A stretch of 48,129 nt of DNA from a virus, in IMG/VR virus record IMGVR_UViG_3300021976_000027, positions 1-48,129 of that record, one strand, 5' to 3'. Position numbers and translations under genes: made by a program. The notes below the pieces were generated by a model, which did no database searches, was not told the origin of the DNA, and worked only from the letters and a program-made list of their open reading frames with translations. This document shows, one piece after another, positions 6,497-14,226 of this stretch (positions within the stretch are counted from its first letter, which is position 1; every line of letters begins with the position of its first letter).

Positions 6497-8079
6497 TAGC
6501 TCGCCTCCCGTCCCGATAGTGCCGCGCTATTCGCGCGACCGGTCAAGATTTGTCGGTTACTGATCCCGGCTAGTGTCTCGCGTCGTGCCATTCCATCGAT
6601 CGTTTCAATTTCAGGAAAGATCGGCAACGCGATTAGTTCGCCGTTGAATTCTGCGATGTCTTCACCTTCGATGGCAGCAAGAACAATTGCCGTGTACACA
6701 TTGACTTCGAATTCGATCGTGTCCGCGTCTTCTATTGCGGCGAGTTCGCCCTGTACAATAGCCGTTTCACCAAAGAACGACGCGATGTCCGGTTCTTCTG
6801 TTACGGCTAGCTCGCCAACGATAGTCAGTTCGCCAGTAAATGCCGCTACGTCTGCGCCTTCGGTAGCATCGAGTATCCCATGATAGCTTAGTTCGCCTTC
6901 GAACGCGGCAACGTCCGGTTCCTCCGTCGCGTCAAGTACCAGCGTCCAAGCGACAAAACCAGTAAAACTTACAACGTCTTCATCTTCCGTTACGTCAAGT
7001 TCGCCCTGTACAATAACTTCGCCGATAAACTCGACTACGTCCGAACCTTCCGTTACGTCAAGAACACCGTAGTTGACAACTGTTCCAGCAAACTCGACAA
7101 CGTCGGGTTCTTCGGTCGCATCAAGAATTCCATGCGATATAACCTCGACCGTGAATTCAACAACGTCCGGTTCTTCGGTAGCGTCAAGTTCGCCCGTAAC
7201 TTCGTTATCGGTTATCTCACCTTCAAATGCAGCAACGTCGGCCGCTTCCGTCGCGGCCAAAGTGCCACGTACGCCAAGGCTACCGGTAATGGCAACTACG
7301 TCTGCGCCTTCGGTAGCAGCAAGCGTTCCAGTTTGATTGTACGAATACGCATTCGTACCCGTTCCATTGCCGCCCGTCGCAGTGACAACAACATCAACAA
7401 AACCGGGGGCATGCGCCGGAGTTGTACAAGTTACCGTGGTCGAATTAACAGGAACAACAGACGTAGCAGACGAACCGCCAAATGTAACCGCGCTAGCTCC
7501 GTCTAAATTAGTTCCCGTAATCGTAACCGATGTACTTCCGCCCGGAACACCACGATCGGGCGAAACGCTCGTAACAGTAGGGGCGGGCGGCGTGAACGTA
7601 ACTTGAAACTGGCAACTATCAAAATTGAAACCATTCGTATTACTCGCCCCTCCATTTTCACAACGAATGCGAGCGGTAAGAACGCCGTCTCGAAAATCAG
7701 CCGGTGCCCAAGCTCGCGCCGCCGTAATATCATACGTATCATCAGCAAGAGTAGCGCCAACCGTCGCAACATTAGGACTACCAACGGCGGCACCGCTTAC
7801 GAACGCTTGAATATCGCAATCAACTGTAGTAGCGGTGGACGGCCGCTTCCACGTTGCGCGCAATTCAACTTTGGTGATTGTTGAACCATTCGGGACAACT
7901 GACGTTGAAATTCCAAAGTTACGCGCCTCTAATACGTTTTGAGCAAGCGTCGTAAATGACGTAACGACGGGGATAACAAATACCCCGTCTTTCAAACGAA
8001 TATTAGCAATCGTTCCCCACGAACCGGTTGTGTTAAGGGCGGCTTCCGTCGTGGGGAGTAGAAATCCAGTAACCGCCAT
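6496..8079 (-). CDS. Large tail-tip/adhesin-like protein with IPT/TIG domain and 11 tandem repeats
   Basis: 527 aa. Residues 1-165 form a beta-rich domain ending QFQVTFTPPAP. Residues about 166-248 are a recognisable IPT/TIG Ig-like domain (VTSVSPDRGVPGGSTSVTITG, written here in part). Residues 250-485 are 11 imperfect repeats of about 21 aa, consensus GxLDATEEPDVAxFxGEV. The last 40 residues (ETIDGMARRETLAG and after) are a distinct tail. There is no signal peptide, fitting a virion protein that binds or spaces receptor-binding elements. It precedes three small tail-type genes in transcription order's upstream side. Confidence 0.8.
   Translation of the reverse strand: MAVTGFLLPTTEAALNTTGSWGTIANIRLKDGVFVIPVVTSFTTLAQNVLEARNFGISTSVVPNGSTITKVELRATWKRPSTATTVDCDIQAFVSGAAVGSPNVATVGATLADDTYDITAARAWAPADFRDGVLTARIRCENGGASNTNGFNFDSCQFQVTFTPPAPTVTSVSPDRGVPGGSTSVTITGTNLDGASAVTFGGSSATSVVPVNSTTVTCTTPAHAPGFVDVVVTATGGNGTGTNAYSYNQTGTLAATEGADVVAITGSLGVRGTLAATEAADVAAFEGEITDNEVTGELDATEEPDVVEFTVEVISHGILDATEEPDVVEFAGTVVNYGVLDVTEGSDVVEFIGEVIVQGELDVTEDEDVVSFTGFVAWTLVLDATEEPDVAAFEGELSYHGILDATEGADVAAFTGELTIVGELAVTEEPDIASFFGETAIVQGELAAIEDADTIEFEVNVYTAIVLAAIEGEDIAEFNGELIALPIFPEIETIDGMARRETLAGISNRQILTGRANSAALSGREAS
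6625..7329 (-). repeat. Eleven degenerate ~63-bp tandem coding repeats
   Basis: The DNA encodes eleven units of about 21 codons, each with the core TE-x-x-D-[VIT]-[VAI]-x-[FI]. Amino acids are far better conserved than the bases, and unit lengths vary from 21 to 24 residues, so the array is old and kept by selection on the protein. Confidence 0.85.
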
Positions 8080-8091
8080 TTGCTACTCCGA

Positions 8092-8472
8092 TCAAGCCGC
8101 GTGCGTGATCGTGCCACCCGTGATCGTGACAGTCTGGCCAGTCGTGACAGTCGTCGAATTCAGAACAATATCCGTTGATGACGTACCAACCGACAGATTG
8201 TCAACAATCGTCGTACCGCCGCCGTCCTGAATACGCGCGAGCGCAGCCGTACCAGTGTTGTTCGCCGACGTATCGGAAAGCGGCACTCCTAACATCGTAA
8301 GTACCGCACCCGATAGTGAAAACGACGGATCAGGTAGCGCAATCTCAGCAAGGATCGCCGCGAACGCCGCTGAATAGATACGCAGTACGGCAGGCGAAGC
8401 GTGATTGTCGATACGATCAAGCGTCGCCTGCATACGCGCGGTCTTAGTCGTAGCGTCGTAGTTGACAGCCAT
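8092..8472 (-). CDS. Small phage structural protein (KTARM family)
   Basis: 126 aa. The protein begins MAVNYDATTKTARMQATLDRI and ends with SSTDIVLNSTTVTTGQTVTI, a pattern seen widely in siphophages next to tail-fibre-like genes. Its core LSDTSANNTGTAALARI is also typical. It is probably a virion or tail-tip component, but no biochemical role is known to me. Its neighbours are the TIG/repeat protein and a spike-base protein. Confidence 0.75.
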   Translation of the reverse strand: MAVNYDATTKTARMQATLDRIDNHASPAVLRIYSAAFAAILAEIALPDPSFSLSGAVLTMLGVPLSDTSANNTGTAALARIQDGGGTTIVDNLSVGTSSTDIVLNSTTVTTGQTVTITGGTITHAA

Positions 8473-8496
8473 AGAAATCCCCCGTTCGGTTGAAGC

Positions 8497-8766
8497 TTAC
8501 AACATGCCTTCAAGGCCGGTTGCGGTTGTACCGGTGTCCCACACTCGTTTGATTGCGATGTCGCGTGTCTCGCCCGCAAGGATCGCGATTGTCACATCGG
8601 TTCCGGCAATCGTCGTAATCTTGACGTTGCCCGCGACAGTCGCACGAATGCGACGGATCGGTTGCGGCAAATCGACCGTATCGCTTTCGATCGCGTCGAT
8701 TAAGACCACGTCAGGCGAAACCCAATTGGAACGAACGCCCGAAAAGTCAGCCGGATTGTACGTCAT
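8497..8766 (-). CDS. Spike base protein, RCAP_Rcc01079-like
   Basis: 89 aa. The order of a leading DVVLIDAIESDTVDLPQPIR, then TVAGNVKITTIAGTDVTI and a closing RVWDTGTTATG is the pattern of the spike base protein family named after the Rhodobacter capsulatus gene transfer agent protein Rcc01079. In that particle the protein belongs to the head spikes. Here it sits among distal tail and fibre-like genes, so it may anchor a spike or fibre. The family is frequent in alphaproteobacterial phages, one of the host clues. Confidence 0.75.
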   Translation of the reverse strand: MTYNPADFSGVRSNWVSPDVVLIDAIESDTVDLPQPIRRIRATVAGNVKITTIAGTDVTIAILAGETRDIAIKRVWDTGTTATGLEGML

Positions 8767-8775
8767 AGGTTCCCC

Positions 8776-9186
8776 CTATTCGAACATATCGATTTGGATA
8801 CTCAAGTCGGCGCTGTTGATGAACACATGATCGTTCAAATGAACGGTGCGGGGCGTATCGAGTTCTTTGACGAAAAGAACATTGCCCGCCGCAACCGCGT
8901 CATGGATCGTCGCATGCGTGATATTGCGCGGAGTTGCTGAAACTGAAACGCCGAAATCGGTATCAGCGTCGCTAGTCAACACGTGATCGTCGCCGTCGTC
9001 GGCAACTGTATCTTGATTGATAACGATCCGTGCGGCTGCGCCCGTAATCAGCGCACCAATTTCCGCTCCGGTATCGAGCGGGTCGCCGTCCCATAGCCCG
9101 ACGTAAAGGTTTGTCGGAGCGGTTGGCATGGCATTGCCATTCAGCCAACGTGCGATCTTGTTCGCTAGGTACGGCGAAAAGTCCAT
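8776..9186 (-). CDS. Phage tail fibre-type protein
   Basis: 136 aa. YLANKIARWLNG, then APTNLYVGLWDGDP near the start and a beta-rich remainder ending DLSIQIDMF match a common small phage tail protein family. ATG at 9186 is chosen over an in-frame TTG two codons upstream because a GGGGG Shine-Dalgarno-like run lies 7 bases before it. That run is part of a 6-bp stem (9194-9199 with 9215-9220). Confidence 0.75.
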   Translation of the reverse strand: MDFSPYLANKIARWLNGNAMPTAPTNLYVGLWDGDPLDTGAEIGALITGAAARIVINQDTVADDGDDHVLTSDADTDFGVSVSATPRNITHATIHDAVAAGNVLFVKELDTPRTVHLNDHVFINSADLSIQIDMFE

Positions 9187-9223
9187 GCGCAACGGCCCCC
9201 ATGCGCGAAGCTTAGGGGCCGCT

Positions 9224-9364
9224 TTAGTCTAGGTCACTAACCGTGTCAAGTTTTTCGAATAGCTCACCTAACTGTTCGTTGCGCATACGCTTGGCTAACT
9301 GGATTTCGATAATCCGCAATTCGCGTTGAATTGCGAGTTCGATTTCCTCATGATCGACTACCAT
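9224..9364 (-). CDS. Small acidic/charged helical protein, 46 aa
   Basis: A 46-codon frame, MVVDHEEIELAIQRELRII at the start, mostly helical and charged, ending in KLDTVSDLD. Its ATG overlaps the stop of the upstream 50-codon gene (ATGGTAG), suggesting translational coupling. The amphipathic pattern suggests a coiled coil. Function unknown. Confidence 0.6.
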   Translation of the reverse strand: MVVDHEEIELAIQRELRIIEIQLAKRMRNEQLGELFEKLDTVSDLD

Positions 9365-9510
9365 GCCGGGGCAAGAAACCAAGCGACGATCTTACGCCAC
9401 ATGGACGGTTCGGGCGCTACGACGAAACGGGGACGATCGCCCGGCATTGGCTTGGACGGCGACAATTTCGCATTAGCGGCGATACCGAAAGGAAGACTAC
9501 GAGGTTGCAT
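9358..9510 (-). CDS. Small protein with C-terminal hydrophobic segment, 50 aa
   Basis: The ATG at 9510 has the ACGGAGTAA-type ribosome binding site used by many genes of this arm. The product is basic and Pro-rich (NAKLSPSKPMPGDRPRF) with a hydrophobic C-terminus MWRKIVAWFLAPAW that could be membrane-active. It overlaps the next small gene by 7 bases. Function unknown. Confidence 0.55.
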   Translation of the reverse strand: MQPRSLPFGIAANAKLSPSKPMPGDRPRFVVAPEPSMWRKIVAWFLAPAW

Positions 9511-9562
9511 GTCAGTTACTCCGTTGGTTACGTTCGGAGCCTACGGCAAAATTCCTAACAAA

Positions 9563-9591
9563 TAGTTAACGCAAGGATTAACGGTCGTTAA
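9563..9591 (-). promoter_or_regulatory. Weak sigma70-like promoter candidate
   Basis: Leftward TTAACG (9591-9586), 17 nt, TAACTA (9568-9563), in the 96-bp gap before the two small genes at 9510. Two GTTAAC palindromes (9565-9570, 9587-9592) overlap the -10 and -35. Weaker than the other promoters in this arm. Confidence 0.4.
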
Positions 9592-9606
9592 CCTTAATGA
9601 TTAGGA

Positions 9607-9852
9607 TTACTCGAAATTGTTAAGAACGTTGTTCGGATCGCCACCCGCCGCTTTGAAACCAAGGCAGTACGTGTATACGTCGAGTACGAGCATTAGACCG
9701 CCGCAGTTACGGCAGATCAACCGACGATGGATACCGCGCCTTAAAACGTCAGGCGGCAATTCCGTTCGGAATTCGTGAACCTTACACGCCTTTAACTTTC
9801 GCTGATTTTCTTGGGCGAGTTCCCATAGTGCTCTTATGTTTGCTTGCCCCAT
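9607..9852 (-). CDS. Hypothetical protein with Cys pair
   Basis: 81 aa. An N-terminal helix (ALWELAQENQRKLKA) is followed by a segment with CRNCGG that could be half a zinc ribbon, with Cys23 and a later Cys as possible partners. AAAGGG stands at normal distance before the ATG. It overlaps the C-terminal 71 bases of the upstream gene in a different frame; both frames have good starts, so both are kept. Function unknown. Confidence 0.6.
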   Translation of the reverse strand: MGQANIRALWELAQENQRKLKACKVHEFRTELPPDVLRRGIHRRLICRNCGGLMLVLDVYTYCLGFKAAGGDPNNVLNNFE

Positions 9853-10057
9853 GTCCGTACCCTTTGTCTAGACGGTTACGTTGTTTTTGACGAAGCGACC
9901 GCAATGGATAGTTGCCGACCGTCTCACCTTTGATTGGTGCGACGGTTGCAAGATCGGTATCGATATCCGACATAATCCGCCAGCCCGTCCGCGCCCCCGC
10001 GTACAGGCAACCGGGCCAATCGCGCCAGATACGTTCCAGTTCGGCTTTCAGCGTCAC
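9782..10057 (-). CDS. Hypothetical basic protein, GTG start
   Basis: 91 aa from GTG at 10057, which has GGGG 5 bases upstream; an ATG at 9973 would give a 63-aa product. The N-terminal part (ELERIWRDWPGCLYAG) looks folded; the C-terminal 30 residues are Lys/Arg-rich (RQKQRNRLDKGYGHGASK), suggesting nucleic acid or ribosome contact. Function unknown. Confidence 0.5.
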   Translation of the reverse strand: MTLKAELERIWRDWPGCLYAGARTGWRIMSDIDTDLATVAPIKGETVGNYPLRSLRQKQRNRLDKGYGHGASKHKSTMGTRPRKSAKVKGV

Positions 10058-10114
10058 GCTAGCCCCTAAATGGATCGGGGGCGGCAACCGCCGCCCCCTT
10101 ACCCCGCGCCCGTC

Positions 10115-11206
10115 CTAGGCCGCTAGATCAAGGATCAAACCGGCTTCCCGTTCCAGTTCAACCCGCTTGTCCTGATGGCCGATCGACTTCGCATACGCCG
10201 TAACCGCCGTTGCCGCGTCCCATAGCGTCTCAATCGGCTTACCTTCCTCAACAGTATGCGTCATCTTGAGCACCGGGACAAGGCGCTTGCTAAACCGCTT
10301 CGTCAAGAATTCGTCGATATTGTCGATCCGCGCGGCTTGCGCCTTGGCGATACCGTCAACAATCGACATAGCCGACGAATTGGAATAGGCAAGCAAAGCC
10401 GGTGCGGCTTCTGCCATCCATTTGTCGGGCGCACTCGCCGTATGACGAATACGTATTTCGCGGAATTCCTCTGCGCCCCATACGATCCGATTGCAGCAAG
10501 CGTAATCGAACAGGAACGTAGCGATACCGAAAGTCTGCGAACCGACTTCCGAATTCCAAGCGAAGAACCCGCGTGCGAGCGTACCAGCCTTGCCGTTGCG
10601 ACGGTTCGGCATTTCGATACGGTTCTTTTCATCGGCGAGAAACACAAACATGTCACGGTCGCCCGCGTACAGTGTCGTATTCGCCTTGGTCACGGGAACA
10701 TCAACTCCGAATTCGCCCGGCACTTTCCAATCGCCGGATACGCCGTCGCCGAATTGATCGACAAAAGCACGCGTAATCTCGGAATTCCAAATACGACCGT
10801 ACTTAGGACCGGTCGCGGCGCGAAGCTCGCCGGTTGTTTCCGACGACTTGTACAGCAGCACGCCAACGTCGTCGATATTGCGTTTGTACTGCAAACCGTA
10901 ATTGATACAGTCTGCCGCGATCGGCGACGGAAGCGAACGCAGATACGCGCCAGGAGCTTCGGCGAGTTGAGCGACTTGACCGAAGGCCCAATTCGTCGGC
11001 GCATAACCAATGCCATTCGGGCCGTAAATCTCAAGGCCCGCATTGTCGTCAGTCGGCCGCGCTTCAATCTTACGCGACGAAATAACGAGTTCACGGGACG
11101 ACTGACGAATGTTGTCGAAGTGATCCGACATATCAACAAGCGACGTATACCGTTCGTCATCCGGTCGCGTAGCCCATTGACGGGAAGCCTGCATAAGTTC
11201 GGTCAT
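10115..11206 (-). CDS. DUF932 family protein
   Basis: 363 aa. Layout and phrases (VVISSRKIEARP region, GYAPTNWAFGQVAQL, LRAATGPKYGRIWNSEI, YAGDRDMFVFLADE, RGFFAWNSEVGSQTFGI and FDYACCNRIVWG) match the DUF932 phage/plasmid protein family. These proteins are common on plasmids and phages; their function is not settled. The gene has its own promoter (11255-11283), a 40-nt leader with a small hairpin, and the ACGGAGTAA ribosome binding site. Confidence 0.82.
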   Translation of the reverse strand: MTELMQASRQWATRPDDERYTSLVDMSDHFDNIRQSSRELVISSRKIEARPTDDNAGLEIYGPNGIGYAPTNWAFGQVAQLAEAPGAYLRSLPSPIAADCINYGLQYKRNIDDVGVLLYKSSETTGELRAATGPKYGRIWNSEITRAFVDQFGDGVSGDWKVPGEFGVDVPVTKANTTLYAGDRDMFVFLADEKNRIEMPNRRNGKAGTLARGFFAWNSEVGSQTFGIATFLFDYACCNRIVWGAEEFREIRIRHTASAPDKWMAEAAPALLAYSNSSAMSIVDGIAKAQAARIDNIDEFLTKRFSKRLVPVLKMTHTVEEGKPIETLWDAATAVTAYAKSIGHQDKRVELEREAGLILDLAA

Positions 11207-11254
11207 GTACTTTACTCCGTTTGTGGGGCCGCTTTCTAGGCGGCTTGCATGCGA

Positions 11255-11283
11255 AACCTATGCCCCATAAATGGAACCGTCAA
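11255..11283 (-). promoter_or_regulatory. Sigma70-like promoter for the DUF932 gene
   Basis: Leftward TTGACG (11283-11278), 17 nt, TAGGTT (11260-11255). It lies in the 127-bp gap before the DUF932 gene. Confidence 0.6.
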
Positions 11284-11333
11284 CCCCTAAAACGTACCCT
11301 AAAACAGTTACGGCGATTACGGTTAAAAATCCG

Positions 11334-11831
11334 TTAACTCGGATAGATACGGCGAGGTAAGGTTAAACGATTGTAAACGGTTCCGGTCAAATACGTCAAT
11401 AAAGTTGCAGCAGCGTCCGCCCAATGGTCACAAACATATACGGCATAATTTTCTCGCAAGCATGCAATCCAGTCGTCTTGCTCCGACGATGTATTCTTGA
11501 GTTTGCCGGGGGCTTTCATTTCGAGGAATAGCCCACATGCGTCGCCGAGCGGCACCGGCAAAAACGTATCCAGTACGCCAGCCTTGACGCCTTCGGCTTT
11601 CATTTTGCCAGCGACAGCCGCGTGACGTTCGCCACCGTTCGGGATCGCGAACAGCCGGTTCAATGACGCGGCAATGTTGGAGGGTAGTACGTGCGGCGCT
11701 TCCTGCCGGATATAGCAGAACAGCGCACATTGATGGCCATGCTCTGTACCGGTTGACGCGAGGCTATCGGGAGTGATCCGCTTAACCGGCTTGCTTTGTG
11801 TTGCTTTTGGGAATGTGCGACGGCGGTACAT
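11334..11831 (-). CDS. VRR-NUC domain nuclease
   Basis: 165 aa. The segment IPNGGERHAAVAGKMKAEG, then GVKAGVLDTFLPVP, GLFLEMKAPG and SSEQDDWIACLREN is the VRR-NUC pattern: the aspartate of AGVLD and the E-x-K of EMK form the PD-(D/E)XK active site. Phage VRR-NUC proteins are thought to resolve branched DNA, with roles in recombination or packaging. The start codon shares a base with the stop of the upstream gene (TAATG). The N-terminal 30 residues are basic. Confidence 0.85.
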   Translation of the reverse strand: MYRRRTFPKATQSKPVKRITPDSLASTGTEHGHQCALFCYIRQEAPHVLPSNIAASLNRLFAIPNGGERHAAVAGKMKAEGVKAGVLDTFLPVPLGDACGLFLEMKAPGKLKNTSSEQDDWIACLRENYAVYVCDHWADAAATLLTYLTGTVYNRLTLPRRIYPS

Positions 11832-12067
11832 TAGCCGCGATCCAAATCGACGTTCGATTGACGATACCCAGGATTTAAGTAGTTCGTATTTCTGTCCGCT
11901 TGATCGGCGATACGTTTGATATCAATAACGATACTTTCAAGGATGTATAGCGCCATTGACGTTAGCCGAAATTCTGGCGTTTCGGTCTTATGGTTCTTAG
12001 TTGCTTCGTCAAGCAACTGCTTACGGATCGCATCGAAGCATTGTTCGATTTCTAGCTTTGTTGCCAT
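11831..12067 (-). CDS. Hypothetical helical protein, 78 aa
   Basis: Mostly alpha-helical (KLEIEQCFDAIRKQLLDEA; YILESIVIDIKRIADQ), with a polar C-terminal tail. Start and stop both overlap the neighbours by one base (TAATG), so the three genes from 12312 to 11334 form one coupled unit. Function unknown. Confidence 0.65.
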   Translation of the reverse strand: MATKLEIEQCFDAIRKQLLDEATKNHKTETPEFRLTSMALYILESIVIDIKRIADQADRNTNYLNPGYRQSNVDLDRG

Positions 12068-12312
12068 TACGTTGATCCCTTTTTGATTGGCGCTGGAAAC
12101 ATTTCTGCGAGACGTGGTAAACCTAAGTTACGATAATCGTCAGGAACGACATTGAACGCGATCAAGTCGCCTGCATTCGCGGTGTCGATAGATACGACGG
12201 GGCCACGCTGAAATTGGCCGCTACCTTTGGTTTGATCGCCATACCAGATTTGCGGCATAGGCGCACGAGCGCCCGCGATCCATACGAGGTACAGTACGTC
12301 AGTTTCAGTCAT
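12067..12312 (-). CDS. Hypothetical protein, 81 aa
   Basis: A compact beta-rich protein beginning MTETDVLYLVWIAGARAPM. GGGGGA precedes the ATG. It is the first gene of the coupled trio that leads to the VRR-NUC nuclease and follows the promoter candidate at 12342-12371. Function unknown. Confidence 0.6.
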   Translation of the reverse strand: MTETDVLYLVWIAGARAPMPQIWYGDQTKGSGQFQRGPVVSIDTANAGDLIAFNVVPDDYRNLGLPRLAEMFPAPIKKGST

Positions 12313-12341
12313 TATGGAACGTCCCCCAGGTTTACGCCCCG

Positions 12342-12371
12342 ATCTTGCGACCGGGGCGCTACGCTTGTCAA
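12342..12371 (-). promoter_or_regulatory. Sigma70-like promoter candidate with overlapping hairpin
   Basis: Leftward TTGACA (12371-12366), 18 nt, CAAGAT (12347-12342) in the 72-bp gap before the gene at 12312. An inverted repeat (12336-12357, six G:C pairs) overlaps the -10 region and could be the terminator of the preceding gene or an operator. Confidence 0.45.
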
Positions 12372-12384
12372 CCGGCGAGGCGCG

Positions 12385-12624
12385 CTAGCCGCCCGTACGC
12401 TGTTCTGCGTCAGCTTTCGCCGCGTCGGCTGTCGCATGATACGCGATATAGTCGCCGGAAAACTTCAACTCGTATACCGATACGCGCGAACCATAGCGAC
12501 GAACCTTTTTCACAAGCCAACGGCCGTTGCCATAAGTTATTGACGCGTCACGCGGCGTATCTGCGAAACAATCGCCCGGCTTTCCGCCGTGATTACGAGA
12601 CAACGATTCCCAAAATAGTTTCAT
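12385..12624 (-). CDS. Hypothetical protein, 79 aa
   Basis: Begins MKLFWESLSRNHGGKPGDCF and continues with a beta-rich middle (GRWLVKKVRRYGSRVSVYEL) and an Ala-rich C-terminal helix. The ATG overlaps the preceding stop codon (ATGA) and GGGAG stands upstream, so this start is preferred over a longer frame. Function unknown. Confidence 0.65.
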   Translation of the reverse strand: MKLFWESLSRNHGGKPGDCFADTPRDASITYGNGRWLVKKVRRYGSRVSVYELKFSGDYIAYHATADAAKADAEQRTGG

Positions 12625-12797
12625 GTGCCATACTCCCAAAAGGTCTTGCCACGTTCCACATTGTCGGCGATAGCACAAGCCCGGTGCGCAAGAGCGATAT
12701 ACGAAAGCTCACCGCACTTGAAAACCTTGTGATCCGCCATAGCGTCGCCTTCGTGAATATCACTTCGGCAAACGTCGCAAAGACAAATAACCGTCAT
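12621..12797 (-). CDS. Small cysteine-rich (possible zinc) protein, 58 aa
   Basis: ICLCDVCRSDIHEGD gives a Cys-x2-Cys knuckle and later residues include KCGE and HRAC, enough for one zinc site. ATG at 12797 has GGAG 8 bases upstream; ATG at 12803 is too close to it. Coupled to the next gene by ATGA. Function unknown. Confidence 0.6.
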   Translation of the reverse strand: MTVICLCDVCRSDIHEGDAMADHKVFKCGELSYIALAHRACAIADNVERGKTFWEYGT

Positions 12798-12808
12798 TGT
12801 CATTTCTC

Positions 12809-13033
12809 CTATGCGATATCCATCGGACCGACGACGACAACGTACCCGCGCTTGCGGAGCGCGTCGCCGCGCCGTTCGGCTTCCACCTTGGTAAGCCAGT
12901 TGATAACGCGAACTTCGCCGAACGGGGTACGGAAGGCAACGGCGTAATGATCATGCTCAACCGCAGTATGCGAAGCAAGAACCGTACGAAGGTCGTTCGA
13001 GGAAACCGGGGGGACGAAGCGAACGCGTTCCAT
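12809..13033 (-). CDS. Hypothetical protein, 74 aa
   Basis: Starts MERVRFVPPVSSNDLRTVL with the ACGGAG ribosome binding site and promoter 13061-13089 just upstream. The fold looks mixed alpha/beta (HYAVAFRTPFGEVRVINWL; RRGDALRKRGYVVVVG). Function unknown. Confidence 0.65.
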   Translation of the reverse strand: MERVRFVPPVSSNDLRTVLASHTAVEHDHYAVAFRTPFGEVRVINWLTKVEAERRGDALRKRGYVVVVGPMDIA

Positions 13034-13060
13034 GTGCCTAACTCCGTTGTTGATACAGAG

Positions 13061-13089
13061 AACGTATAGCCGTAACCGACGCAAGTCAA
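13061..13089 (-). promoter_or_regulatory. Sigma70-like promoter
   Basis: Leftward TTGACT (13089-13084), 17 nt, TACGTT (13066-13061), 28 bases before the ATG at 13033. A GTTAAC palindrome lies at 13118-13123, upstream of the -35. Confidence 0.55.
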
Positions 13090-13129
13090 CTAGGCTACGT
13101 CGGTTACGTCGTATACGGTTAACAGCGGG

Positions 13130-13468
13130 TTAAGCCACCGGCCCATCGGGGCCGTCCCAAGTTCCATCCGGTGTGGAAAAGACCGTGTAGAACGATTGCA
13201 GTTCGATCCGACCGGACAGCGGACCACGAAGCTTACGACAAGACGCGCCACGCGCGCCCATGGATCGAACCCAACAATCCGCAATGATCTTCGCATGCTG
13301 ATAGCTTTCTGCATCAAGCTCGCACCATGAGCCGTCGTCAACCTCGATCATGACAACGGCAAGGAACGGCAAACCTTGCGCCGCGTACTGCGACGCGCGC
13401 GACGCGCGTGCAATCGTCGCGTCAGTTGTCAGCAGGTCGCCAAGCTTTTGGGCGTTGAATTTCGTCAT
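13130..13468 (-). CDS. Hypothetical protein, 112 aa
   Basis: Begins MTKFNAQKLGDLLTTDATI; the middle LPFLAVVMIEVDDGSWCEL is beta-rich and the C-terminus is Gly/Asp/Pro-rich. GAGGG precedes the ATG at 13468, which lies 2 bases after the stop of the upstream 59-codon gene. No family recognised. Confidence 0.65.
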   Translation of the reverse strand: MTKFNAQKLGDLLTTDATIARASRASQYAAQGLPFLAVVMIEVDDGSWCELDAESYQHAKIIADCWVRSMGARGASCRKLRGPLSGRIELQSFYTVFSTPDGTWDGPDGPVA

Positions 13469-13470
13469 GT

Positions 13471-13650
13471 TCAATCCCTCAATTTTCCCATTACGCGCAA
13501 CGCGACATAGGCGCTACGGTAACGCGCGTTAAGTTGTTCGCGGCTGTCATTCGATAGCGAACCGCCAAGCACCGTAAGATTGTAAATCTTTTCGGCATGT
13601 TCGACGGGGCAATGAAGTTGCCTGACAATGTCGCTAACCCAGAAGTCCAT
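13471..13650 (-). CDS. Small hypothetical protein, 59 aa
   Basis: Read from the ATG at 13650, which is preceded by ACGGAG and by the promoter 13682-13710. Product begins MDFWVSDIVRQLHCPVEHAE and is helical, with NARYRSAYVALRVMGKL near the end. This frame is preferred over the overlapping longer frame 13491-13673, which has no ribosome binding site. Residues 10-40 could form a helix-turn-helix, but this is weak. Confidence 0.65.
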   Translation of the reverse strand: MDFWVSDIVRQLHCPVEHAEKIYNLTVLGGSLSNDSREQLNARYRSAYVALRVMGKLRD

Positions 13651-13681
13651 AGCCGTATCTCCGTTTTGTTCAACGGTTACG

Positions 13682-13710
13682 GTTCTAAATCCGGCAACAG
13701 GCTACGTCAA
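13682..13710 (-). promoter_or_regulatory. Sigma70-like promoter
   Basis: Leftward TTGACG (13710-13705), 17 nt, TAGAAC (13687-13682), followed 32 bases later by the ATG at 13650. Confidence 0.55.
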
Positions 13711-13740
13711 CAGCCTGATAGCTATACGGTTAGTACCGAG

Positions 13741-14226
13741 TTAACGGCGTCGCCGGACCGGTGGCGGATACTGGCTTTCAAGCGGGTTCCACTCGATCCG
13801 AACCGGCATAACACCGCGCTTCCGTGTCAATCCGATCTTAGCACCGGCGTAAGGCACTAAGTCGATAATCCGACCATCAATATACGGGCCACGATCGACG
13901 ATAATAACATCAACCTCCAACCCGTTGTCTAACGACGTGACGGTTACGCGCGTCCAACACGGTAACGACGGATGCGCAGCCCAATCATTCCGCATTGTCT
14001 TATACGAAAGGTACTCCCCACACGCGAGCGGTTGCGGTTCCCAAAATAGCGATGCTTCGCCGGTTTCACTTCGCGCTTCGCGGTCGCGGATATCTTCGGC
14101 AAGTTCGTGAGCGGCGCGTTCGTCGTCGGTCCAAAACTCTTGCGGCACCGGGGCGCTATAACCGTTGTGCGCGATCCATAGCACGATCCCGAACACTGCC
14201 GCGACGTAATCGTTGGCGTTGGTCAT
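13741..14226 (-). CDS. RlpA-like double-psi beta-barrel protein, exported or membrane-anchored
   Basis: 161 aa. Residues 6-25 are hydrophobic (YVAAVFGIVLWIAHNGYSAP) and look like a signal anchor or signal peptide. The C-terminal half has the RlpA/DPBB pattern: CGEYLSYKTM, RVTVTSLDNG, VDRGPYIDGRIIDL (Asp111, Asp122) and MPVRIEW. Bacterial RlpA acts on or binds denuded peptidoglycan. In this early-type cassette it may modify the host wall, help lysis or block superinfection. The start at 14226 has a GGGGG site 6-8 bases upstream, within a hairpin; longer in-frame starts lack one. Confidence 0.72.
   Translation of the reverse strand: MTNANDYVAAVFGIVLWIAHNGYSAPVPQEFWTDDERAAHELAEDIRDREARSETGEASLFWEPQPLACGEYLSYKTMRNDWAAHPSLPCWTRVTVTSLDNGLEVDVIIVDRGPYIDGRIIDLVPYAGAKIGLTRKRGVMPVRIEWNPLESQYPPPVRRRR

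Noticed and set aside
6625-7329. Regular repeats considered as a CRISPR-like array
   Set aside because: Repeats are degenerate at DNA level, continuous without spacers, and conserved as protein.
10256-11239. 327-codon rightward frame opposite the DUF932 gene
   Set aside because: It is the antisense shadow of a well-supported gene; no ribosome binding site, Arg-rich composition and no recognisable domain.
13491-13673. 60-codon leftward frame overlapping the 59-aa gene
   Set aside because: The other frame starting at 13650 has the promoter and ACGGAG site; this one has neither.
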